The notes under the pieces are model-generated. The model was not told the DNA's origin and did not search any database. It saw nothing but the letters and a program-made list of their open reading frames with translations. Position numbers and translations under genes: made by a program. From positions 53,502 to 60,075 of the forward strand of contig CADEDU010000029.1 of the NCBI GenBank assembly GCA_902826155.1: 6,574 nt of DNA. Direction: 5' to 3'. Within the stretch, counting starts at the first letter, position 1; every line of letters begins with the position of its first letter. The stretch comes from an uncultured beta proteobacterium (GTDB lineage Bacteria > Pseudomonadota > Gammaproteobacteria > Burkholderiales > SG8-39). Positions 1-5,419 of this stretch are shown here, piece after piece.

Positions 1-311
1 TGCTGATGGACGAACCATTCGCTGCGCTCGATGAGCTCACGCGCTTTCGTCTGAACAACGACCTGCTGGCGCTGTGGCAGGCGAACAAGTGGACGGTGGT
101 GTTCGTGACCCACAGCGTGTACGAGTCGGTGTACTTGTCCAACCGCATCGTGGTGTTCTCGGCACGACCCGGGCAGGTGGTTGCCGATCTGCCGGTCGCC
201 GAACCCTACCCGCGCGACGAAGAGTTCCGCACATCTGCCCGCTATGGCGAGTTGTGCCGGGGCGCGAGCCAGGCGTTGCACCGCGCCATGGGGCCGGTGA
301 CGATCGCGTGA
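1..311 (+). CDS. ABC transporter ATP-binding protein, NitT/TauT (SsuB/TauB-like) family, C-terminal part only
   Basis: This is the last ~102 codons of a cytoplasmic ATPase that powers the importer whose permease and binding protein follow. The 5' part, with Walker A, Q-loop and signature motif, lies outside the window. Visible at the left edge is the Walker B plus D-loop block LMDEPFAALD, with the catalytic Glu encoded at 12-14. The H-switch follows in VTHS, with the His codon at 111-113. The tail VYLSNRIVVFSARPGQVV is typical of NitT/TauT-type ATPases, which serve nitrate, sulfonate, taurine and pyrimidine importers. The frame is open to the edge; the ATG at base 6 is an internal Met of Walker B, not the start. 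The stop TGA at 309-311 overlaps the GTG start of the permease, so the two are translationally coupled. Family assignment is firm; the substrate is unknown. Confidence 0.95.
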   Translation, partial: LMDEPFAALDELTRFRLNNDLLALWQANKWTVVFVTHSVYESVYLSNRIVVFSARPGQVVADLPVAEPYPRDEEFRTSARYGELCRGASQALHRAMGPVTIA

Positions 312-1204
312 GTACGCGCATGGCTCAATCACGCTCGCCCGCGCCGCAAACCACGCCACGAGCTGCGCCACAGCCGACGCCGCAACCCGCACTGAACGTC
401 GCGCAGACCGAGCGCGCGCAACGTGAGCGCCGCCTGCAGATCGCCGTGCCGACGATCGTGTTGGTGCTGGCCATCCTCGCCTGGGAGCTCGTGGTCCGGG
501 TGAATCAGATTCCGCACTACCTCATTCCGGCGCCCAGCCTGATCGCCCAGACGCTGGTGAAGGAGTGGGGGTCGCTGTCGAGCTCGCTGTGGTTCACGCT
601 CAAGCTCACGTTCGCCGCGCTGGGCATGGCGATCCTGGGCGGGGTGCTACTCGCCGTGGTGCTCGCGCTGTCGCGCTGGGTGGAGCTGGCGTTCTTTCCG
701 TTCGCGGTGATCCTGCAGGTCACGCCGATCATCGCGATCGCCCCGCTCATCATGATCTACGTGGAAAGCACCTTCGCCGCGCTGCTGATCTGCGCGTGGA
801 TCGTCGCGTTCTTCCCGATCCTGTCGAACACGGTGATCGGGCTGCGCAGCGCCGACCACAACCTGCGCGATCTGTTCGTGCTCTACAAGGCCAGTCCGTG
901 GCAGCGCCTGCGCTTGCTGTTGTTGCCGAGCAGCCTGCCCTACTTTCTCGGTGGGCTGAAGATCGCCGGCGGGCTGGCGCTGATCGGCGCGGTGGTGGCC
1001 GAGTTCGTGGCCGGCTCCGCGGGCAAAGACACCGGGCTTGCGTCGCGCGTGCTCGAAGCGAGTTTTCGCAACGAGATCCCGCGCATGTTCGCCGCACTGG
1101 TGCTGATCAGCGTGTGCGGGGTACTCATCTTTCTCGCGTTCAATTGGCTCTCGCGCCTGCTGCTGAGGCGCTGGCATGAGAGCGAGATCAAACGCGAAGA
1201 TTGA
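308..1204 (+). CDS. ABC transporter permease, NitT/TauT (SsuC/TauC-like, BPD_transp_1) family
   Basis: This is the inner-membrane channel subunit of the importer, 298 residues from GTG 308. About six hydrophobic segments are visible: near residues 45-65, 95-121, 127-151, 155-178, 213-236 and 260-281. The cytoplasmic coupling loop (EAA-type) is around residues 186-212 and includes ASPWQRLRLLLLP, the stretch that docks to the ATPase. I chose GTG 308 because it overlaps the ATPase stop as GTGA, a common coupling arrangement. The ATG at 320, four codons later, is a possible alternative. The open frame extends back to base 74 but lies inside the ATPase gene there and is rejected. Unusually, the N-terminus before the first membrane segment is a ~40-residue Pro/Gln/Ala-rich tail (PQPTPQPA at 21-28). 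Length fits the family if that tail is allowed for. Confidence 0.93.
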   Translation: MSTRMAQSRSPAPQTTPRAAPQPTPQPALNVAQTERAQRERRLQIAVPTIVLVLAILAWELVVRVNQIPHYLIPAPSLIAQTLVKEWGSLSSSLWFTLKLTFAALGMAILGGVLLAVVLALSRWVELAFFPFAVILQVTPIIAIAPLIMIYVESTFAALLICAWIVAFFPILSNTVIGLRSADHNLRDLFVLYKASPWQRLRLLLLPSSLPYFLGGLKIAGGLALIGAVVAEFVAGSAGKDTGLASRVLEASFRNEIPRMFAALVLISVCGVLIFLAFNWLSRLLLRRWHESEIKRED

Positions 1205-1280
1205 GAGGTCCAGCACGCACGCCAGATGGACCGGCAAGCGATTCGGGCCGAGCGGTGCGGCATCGCAATGCTCGACGCAC

Positions 1281-1301
1281 CGTGCGCGCGAGGCGCGCGT
1301 G
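1281..1301 (+). other. GC-rich hairpin in the permease to binding-protein gap
   Basis: GCGCGC at 1284-1289 pairs with GCGCGC at 1293-1298 around a GAG loop, and the stem can extend by two G-T wobbles and a C-G pair to 1281/1301. Only a three-T run follows, at 1310-1312, nine bases away, so it is a poor intrinsic terminator. It may lower read-through or stabilise the upstream mRNA end. In such GC-rich DNA it could also be chance. Confidence 0.25.
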
Positions 1302-1373
1302 CCCGGCCCTTTAACGTCGAACGCACGGCGGTTGGTTGCCGGCCCCGGCTCGTATCGCGCGAGTGGGCTCGTC

Positions 1374-1393
1374 TATCATCGCCCGATGCATCG
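1374..1393 (+). promoter_or_regulatory. Possible promoter -10 element and palindrome upstream of the binding-protein gene
   Basis: TATCAT at 1374-1379 resembles a sigma-70 -10 hexamer, in an otherwise GC-rich stretch 34 bases before the chosen ATG. No convincing -35 box is seen at the usual spacing. Directly after it lies the perfect 10-bp palindrome CGATGCATCG at 1384-1393, around the expected transcription start, where an operator could sit. Both calls rest on pattern alone. Confidence 0.35.
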
Positions 1394-1397
1394 TCAC

Positions 1398-1405
1398 AAA
1401 GGAGG
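1398..1405 (+). promoter_or_regulatory. Strong ribosome binding site that fixes the binding-protein start
   Basis: AAAGGAGG is a near-perfect Shine-Dalgarno sequence with 7 bases before the ATG at 1413. It selects that ATG over the in-frame ATG at 1386, which has no purine-rich site upstream. The 1413 start also gives a compact, normal signal peptide. Confidence 0.85.
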
Positions 1406-1412
1406 ATTGAGC

Positions 1413-2435
1413 ATGGTGCTTCCCGGCCGACGACACTTCATTTGCCTGGCCCTGTCCACCGCACTCGCCGGCCTTGCCGCGACGGCGCTCGCGCAAGACA
1501 AAGTGGTGTTCGGCACCAACTGGCGCGCACAAGGCGGGCACGGCGGGTTCTATCAGGCGCAGGCCGACGGCACCTACAAGCGCCTCGGATTGGACGTGGA
1601 GATCGTGCAGGGCGGACCGCAGGTGAACAACCGCCCGCTCCTCTCGGCGGGCCGGCTCGATTTCCTGATGGCGGGCAACCTGCTGCTGTCGTTCGACAAC
1701 GTCAAGAACGGCATTCCCACCGTGGCGATCGCCGCGTTCTTCCAGCGCGATCCGCAGGTATTGATGACCCACGAAGGTTCGTACAACACCTTCGCCGATC
1801 TGAAGAACGCCAAGACCGTGCTGATCGCCAAGGACGGCCAGTTCAGCTTCTGGCAGTGGTTGAAGAGCGAGCACGGCTTTCGCGACGAGCAGCTCAAGCC
1901 CTACACGTTCAACCTTGCGCCGTTCCTGGCCGACAAGGCGATGGTGCAGCAGGGATACGCGATGGCAGAGCCGGTGAACGCGGCGCTGCAGGGCGCCAGG
2001 CCGAAGATCTTCCTGCTCGCCGAACAGGGCTGGAACACCTACAGCACCACGGTGGAGACGCGCAACGAGCTGGTCCGCACCAAACCCGATGTGGTGCGCA
2101 GGTTCGTCGAGGGCTCGATCATCGGCTGGTACAACTTCATGTACGGCGATCGCAAACCCGCCATCGATGCGATCAGAAAGCACAACCCCGACATCTCGGC
2201 CGAGAACATCCACGAGGAAGTGAAACGCTTGCTCGATCTGCAGATCATCGATTCGGGCGATGCGCTGGGCAAGGGCATCGGCGCGATCGATATGGCGCGC
2301 GTGGCGAACTTCCACGGCAAGATGGTCAAGGCGGGTCTGTACAAGGTAGGCGAAGTCGACCCCGCCAAGGCGGTGACCGATCGGTTCGTCAACAAGGGCG
2401 TCGGGCTCGAGGTGAAGAAGAAATTGGGCAAGTAG
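1413..2435 (+). CDS. Periplasmic substrate-binding protein of an ABC importer, NMT1/THI5-like (ThiY/SsuA-type) family
   Basis: This 340-residue protein captures the ligand in the periplasm and delivers it to the upstream permease. A signal peptide is clear: GRRHFIC, then a hydrophobic stretch, then cleavage probably after ALA at residue 27. The paired arginines (RRHFI) could be read by Tat as well as Sec. The mature start has the family pattern TNWRAQGGHGGFYQA (35-49), followed by GLDVEIVQGGPQ and then LLSAGRLDFLMAGN, the usual first lobe of NMT1-like binding proteins. A sequence like QQGYAMAEPVNAAL occupies the place of the conserved Gly-Tyr-x-x-(S/A)-Glu-Pro ligand-site segment. Similar proteins bind thiamine-precursor pyrimidines, nitrate or sulfonates; the ligand here cannot be decided. 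It follows the permease after 208 bases, so it may be transcribed separately or at a different level. Confidence 0.9.
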   Translation: MVLPGRRHFICLALSTALAGLAATALAQDKVVFGTNWRAQGGHGGFYQAQADGTYKRLGLDVEIVQGGPQVNNRPLLSAGRLDFLMAGNLLLSFDNVKNGIPTVAIAAFFQRDPQVLMTHEGSYNTFADLKNAKTVLIAKDGQFSFWQWLKSEHGFRDEQLKPYTFNLAPFLADKAMVQQGYAMAEPVNAALQGARPKIFLLAEQGWNTYSTTVETRNELVRTKPDVVRRFVEGSIIGWYNFMYGDRKPAIDAIRKHNPDISAENIHEEVKRLLDLQIIDSGDALGKGIGAIDMARVANFHGKMVKAGLYKVGEVDPAKAVTDRFVNKGVGLEVKKKLGK

Positions 2436-2472
2436 GCGTGTCGTAGCGCAGGGTGCAGTGCTAGGCTTGACG

Positions 2473-2549
2473 CGCGCTGGTGCCTGCGTTTGAGTCCTGC
2501 GTTTGAGTCCTGCGTTGGAGCCCCGCGTTGGAGCCCCGCGTCGAAGTCA
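2473..2549 (+). repeat. 13-bp tandem repeat array (five copies plus one degenerate copy)
   Basis: The copies begin at 2485, 2498, 2511, 2524 and 2537. Copies 1 and 2 are identical (TGCGTTTGAGTCC). Copies 3 and 4 (TGCGTTGGAGCCC and CGCGTTGGAGCCC) differ from each other only in the first base. Copy 5 (CGCGTCGAAGTCA) is more diverged. A 12-base degenerate copy, CGCGCTGGTGCC, precedes them at 2473-2484 and matches copy 4 at 10 of 12 bases. The array lies between the binding-protein stop and the dehydrogenase gene, ending 94 bases before that ATG. The gradient of divergence suggests growth by replication slippage; 13 bp is not in phase with the DNA helix or with codons. Confidence 0.9.
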
Positions 2550-2632
2550 TTGAGCGCGATGCGTCGCCGGCTTTCGTCGTCGCCCCGAGCACGCGCCGAT
2601 AACACTACAACTTCAGCAGGATCGCCCCTCCC

Positions 2633-2638
2633 GAGGAG
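2633..2638 (+). promoter_or_regulatory. Ribosome binding site of the dehydrogenase gene
   Basis: GAGGAG lies five bases before the ATG at 2644. It supports that start, which also yields an intact lipoprotein signal peptide. A weak -10-like GATAAC at 2598-2603 lies upstream without a clear -35 box. Confidence 0.75.
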
Positions 2639-2643
2639 ACATC

Positions 2644-3870
2644 ATGAGCAATCACGCTCCCGCTCTTCTGCGCCCTGGCGCATTGGTATCAATCGCACTC
2701 AGCGCGGCGCTCGTCGCCTGCTCACAGCCCGGACAGCAGGCCGGCGCCCCCGCACCGCAGCCCTGGGAACAGGGCAAGCCGACGTCGATGGCCGGTTCCA
2801 AGCTGGCACCCAACCCACCTGGACTGATCGCCAAACAGGCCAAGGACATTCCGATCCAGAACGTGAAGCTGCCGCCGGGCTTCCAGATCGAATTGTGGGC
2901 GACCGGCATGAACAACGCGCGCTCGATCACGATCGGCGACAAGGGCACCGTATTCGTCGGTTCGCGGCTCGTCGGCAACGTCTACGCTGTGGTCGATCGC
3001 GGCACGCACCGCGAGGTCAAGACGATCGCCCGCGGCCTGCATCGGCCCAATGGCGTGGCGTTCCGCAATGGCTCTCTGTACGTGGCCGAGCTCTCACGTG
3101 TGATCCGCTACGACAACATCGAGAACAGTCTCGACAATCCGCCGGCGCCCGTGGTCGTGTATGACGATCTGCCCAAGGACGAGCCACACGGCTGGAAGTT
3201 CATCTCGATCGGACCCGACGGCATGCTGTATGTGCCGGTTGGCGCACCGTGCAACATCTGTGAGCCGCCGGCCACGCACGCGCAGATCCGCCGCATCTCG
3301 CTCGATGGCAAGAAATCCGAAGTGGTCGTTCGTGGCGTGCGCAATTCAGTCGGCTTCGACTGGCACCCGGCTACGCGCGAACTGTGGTTCACCGACAACG
3401 GCCGCGACTGGGCTGGCGAGGAGCTGCCGAACGACGAGTTGAATCGCGTCGCGCGCACTGGTCAACACTTCGGCTTTCCGTACTGTCATCAAGGCGACTT
3501 TCCCGATCCGGAACTGGGCAAGTCGCGCAGCTGCAGCGAGTTCACCGCACCTGCAGCCAAGATGGGCCCGCACGTTGCAGCGTTAGGAATGCGTTTCTAC
3601 ACCGGCAGCATGTTCCCGGCCGAGTATCGCAACCAGGCCTTCATCGCCCTGCACGGCTCCTGGAACCGCACCAAGAAGAGCGGCTATCAGATCGTGCTCG
3701 CGCGCCCGCAGCCCAACGGCTCGGCGCAGATCACCGTGTTCGCCGACGGCTTCCTGCAAGGAGACGGCTTCTGGGGTCGCCCGGTCGACGTGCAACAGGC
3801 GCGCGACGGCTCGCTGCTGGTGTCCGACGATGTCGCCGGTGCGATCTATCGCATCAGCTATCGCCGCTGA
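2644..3870 (+). CDS. Lipoprotein of the PQQ-dependent glucose/sorbosone dehydrogenase family
   Basis: This 408-residue beta-propeller enzyme probably oxidises a sugar, aldose derivative or alcohol in the periplasm using PQQ. The N-terminus is a lipoprotein signal with lipobox LVAC, giving lipidated Cys26, followed by a Pro/Gly/Gln-rich linker to about residue 60. The catalytic fold runs from about 70 to the end: LHRPNGVAF (132-140), EPHGWKF (180-186, with His182 in the place of the catalytic His), SIGPDGMLYVPVGAP, GVRNSVGFDWHP (231-242, with the Arg-Asn of the PQQ site), then TDNGRDWAGEELPNDELN, and LHGSWNR near 337-342. The assignment of catalytic residues is by analogy with soluble glucose dehydrogenase. 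CNIC at 203-206 lacks the following His and is not a heme site. The neighbouring cytochrome c is a plausible electron acceptor. The true substrate is unknown, and some family members are not proven enzymes. Confidence 0.88.
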   Translation: MSNHAPALLRPGALVSIALSAALVACSQPGQQAGAPAPQPWEQGKPTSMAGSKLAPNPPGLIAKQAKDIPIQNVKLPPGFQIELWATGMNNARSITIGDKGTVFVGSRLVGNVYAVVDRGTHREVKTIARGLHRPNGVAFRNGSLYVAELSRVIRYDNIENSLDNPPAPVVVYDDLPKDEPHGWKFISIGPDGMLYVPVGAPCNICEPPATHAQIRRISLDGKKSEVVVRGVRNSVGFDWHPATRELWFTDNGRDWAGEELPNDELNRVARTGQHFGFPYCHQGDFPDPELGKSRSCSEFTAPAAKMGPHVAALGMRFYTGSMFPAEYRNQAFIALHGSWNRTKKSGYQIVLARPQPNGSAQITVFADGFLQGDGFWGRPVDVQQARDGSLLVSDDVAGAIYRISYRR

Positions 3871-3887
3871 AGCAGGCGTCGATCACG

Positions 3888-3918
3888 CGGCCGGGTGCGC
3901 AGCCCGGCCGTTTTGTTT
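3888..3918 (+). terminator. Intrinsic (Rho-independent) terminator after the dehydrogenase gene
   Basis: A perfect 8-bp G/C stem, CGGCCGGG (3888-3895) with CCCGGCCG (3903-3910), closes a 7-base loop and is followed at once by TTTTGTTT (3911-3918). It starts 17 bases after the dehydrogenase stop. It ends only 14 bases before the cytochrome start, so it would limit or gate transcription into that gene. Confidence 0.92.
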
Positions 3919-3932
3919 AGAACGGGACTTTC

Positions 3933-4517
3933 ATGCACACCATCGCCAGGCTTTTCGCCCTGTGTAGCAGCGCATTGGCGCTGAGCGCCGCCCTCACGCC
4001 GGCACAGGGGCAATCCGGCAAGGACAGGGCGACCGCGTGCGTCGCCTGTCACGGCGCGAATGGCGTGTCGTCAATCGCCAATACACCGTCGCTGGCCGGT
4101 CAACCCGAGATGTATCTGCAGATCCAGCTCGTGCTGTTTCGAGAGAAGCAGCGCAACGTGCCTGAGATGCAGCCGTTCGTCGACAAGCTGACCGACCCCG
4201 ACATCCAGGAGTTGGCCGCGTACTTTTCCGCTCTGCCGTTGACCGAAAGGCCGGGCGAGGTCGACGCGAGCAAGATGGCCCGAGGCAAGCAGATCGGTGA
4301 GCGCGCCAACTGCAACAGCTGCCATATGCCGGACTACACCGGACAGAACCAGATGCCGCGTCTGGCCGGACAGCGCGAGGACTATCTGGTCAAAGCGATG
4401 AAGGAGTATCGCGACGGCAAGCGCCCCGGCCTCGATGGCACGATGACGGGCGTGCTGCGCGGCATGAGCGATGCCGACGTCGAGGCGATGGCGCATTTTC
4501 TGGCGCGGGTGAAGTAG
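3933..4517 (+). CDS. Periplasmic diheme cytochrome c, c4-like
   Basis: This 194-residue electron carrier has two class I cytochrome domains. A Sec signal peptide covers about residues 1-26, with cleavage likely near AQG-QS. Heme sites are CVACH (36-40) and CNSCH (127-131). Each is followed by the c4 pattern of a Leu-Ala-Gly-Gln segment (SLAGQPEMYL, 53-62; RLAGQREDYL, 143-152), showing an internal duplication. Likely axial Met ligands are Met79 in domain 1 (VPEMQPF) and Met171 in domain 2 (GTMTGV; Met178 is the alternative). Domain ends DPDIQELAAYFS and DADVEAMAHFL are typical. The Shine-Dalgarno site is weak (GGGA at 3924-3927, five bases from ATG). It probably takes electrons from the adjacent dehydrogenase and passes them to a terminal oxidase or another carrier; the partner is inferred from position only. 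Confidence 0.93.
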   Translation: MHTIARLFALCSSALALSAALTPAQGQSGKDRATACVACHGANGVSSIANTPSLAGQPEMYLQIQLVLFREKQRNVPEMQPFVDKLTDPDIQELAAYFSALPLTERPGEVDASKMARGKQIGERANCNSCHMPDYTGQNQMPRLAGQREDYLVKAMKEYRDGKRPGLDGTMTGVLRGMSDADVEAMAHFLARVK

Positions 4518-4531
4518 CCGCGCCGGCGCGG
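4518..4531. repeat. Perfect 14-bp palindrome between convergent genes
   Basis: CCGCGCCGGCGCGG begins right after the cytochrome stop. A second inverted pair, GCGGCCG (4528-4534) and CGGCCGC (4560-4566), spans the rest of the 48-base gap and reaches the stop codon of the minus-strand transporter gene. Together they could form a bidirectional transcript-end structure, but there is no T-run on either strand, so it is not a classical terminator. Confidence 0.45.
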
Positions 4532-4565
4532 CCGTCACGCAAGCCCGCCAGTTGGACGCCGGCCG

Positions 4566-5363
4566 CTACCAAAGGCTGGTCAGCATCTTGATGGCCAGGA
4601 ATGCCAGGACGATCGCGAAGATGCGCTTGAGCGTGCCCGTGCCGGTACGATGCGCCACGCGCGCACCGACAGGTGCCAGCGCCATGCTGGCAATCGCGTA
4701 AGGAATCAACGCCGGCAGATACACGTAGCCGACGCTGCCGTGAGGCAGCGACGTCACACCCCAGCCGTTGACGATGTAGCCGATGGTCCCGGTAAGTGCC
4801 AGCGGAAAGCCGATCGCAGCCGACGTGCCGATCGCGCGGTGCAGCGGCACGTTGCAGAACGCCATGAACGGGATCGTCAGCGCGCCGCCACCGATCGAGA
4901 CGATGCCCGAGATAACGCCGATGAACAGCCCGGCGACCGATGCACCTAAGGTTCCCGGGAACTGGCGCGTCGGCTTGGGCTTCCAGTTCGAGAACATCGT
5001 GATCGACATGTAGCCAAGAAAACTCACGAAGATGATCGCCAGCGGAAACGTGGGAATGAACGGAATGATGCTCGTGCCCAACAGCGTGCCGATGACGATG
5101 CTCGGCGCCAAGGTGCGCACGGTGCTCCAGTCGACCGCGCCGTGCTGGTGGTGAGCACGCAGGCTGGAGAGCGACGTGAACACGATCGTCGCCATGCCGG
5201 TACCCAATGCCAGATGCAGGATGCTCGCGCGATCGAAGCCCTGCGCCGAATAGGCCATGGTCATGAGCGGCACCGACACCGCACCGCCGCCGATACCCAG
5301 CAGCCCCGCCAGAAAACCGAAGCACGCGCCGAGCACGGCGTACACCACGAGCCAGAGATCCAT
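4566..5363 (-). CDS. TSUP family membrane transporter (TauE/SafE, sulfite-exporter-like)
   Basis: This 265-residue integral membrane protein has about eight hydrophobic segments and the family's two-fold internal repeat. LAGLLGIGGGAVSVPLM (18-34) in the first half matches ISGIVSIGGGALTIPFM (151-167) in the second, and LALGTGMATI (51-60) matches RAIGTSAAIGF (176-186). TSUP proteins move small anions such as sulfite, sulfoacetate or organic acids across the inner membrane. The substrate is not readable from sequence, and sulfite is only the namesake. The ATG at 5363 gives a first membrane segment at once (LWLVVYAVLGACFGFLAGLL). No Shine-Dalgarno site is seen before it. It is 56 bases downstream of the TpsB-like gene on the same strand, so they could share a transcript, and it converges on the cytochrome gene. 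Length is normal for the family. Confidence 0.92.
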   Translation of the reverse strand: MDLWLVVYAVLGACFGFLAGLLGIGGGAVSVPLMTMAYSAQGFDRASILHLALGTGMATIVFTSLSSLRAHHQHGAVDWSTVRTLAPSIVIGTLLGTSIIPFIPTFPLAIIFVSFLGYMSITMFSNWKPKPTRQFPGTLGASVAGLFIGVISGIVSIGGGALTIPFMAFCNVPLHRAIGTSAAIGFPLALTGTIGYIVNGWGVTSLPHGSVGYVYLPALIPYAIASMALAPVGARVAHRTGTGTLKRIFAIVLAFLAIKMLTSLW

Positions 5364-5371
5364 GGCGCGTG

Positions 5372-5377
5372 ATTATG
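5372..5377 (-). promoter_or_regulatory. Possible -10 element just before the TSUP gene
   Basis: On the minus strand CATAAT, a near-consensus -10 hexamer, ends 8 bases before the ATG. A start 7-8 bases downstream of it would fall on or next to the ATG and give a leaderless mRNA, in keeping with the missing ribosome binding site. No -35 box is seen at normal spacing, so this is weak. Confidence 0.3.
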
Positions 5378-5419
5378 ACCGATGCCCCGTCGTTCGCCGG
5401 CCTTCCTCCGCGAATGGAC

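Noticed and set aside
74..307. N-terminal extension of the permease frame back to base 74
   Set aside because: It overlaps the ATPase coding region in another frame, and its translation is Arg-rich shadow sequence; the GTGA overlap at 308 is the natural start.
1386..1412. Earlier in-frame ATG at 1386 for the binding protein
   Set aside because: It has no ribosome binding site, whereas the strong AAAGGAGG at 1398-1405 serves the ATG at 1413; the added residues would spoil the signal peptide.
1311..2315. Long minus-strand open frame opposite the binding-protein gene
   Set aside because: It is antisense to a well-supported gene, has a His/Arg/Leu-rich composition with no recognisable domain, and is expected from GC-rich codon bias.
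2485..2549. Repeat array considered as a CRISPR
   Set aside because: The 13-bp units are directly adjacent with no spacers and are far too short for CRISPR repeats; no cas gene is present.
3250..3261. CNIC in the dehydrogenase as a heme c site
   Set aside because: The motif is followed by Glu, not His, so it does not fulfil CxxCH; it is more likely a structural Cys pair.
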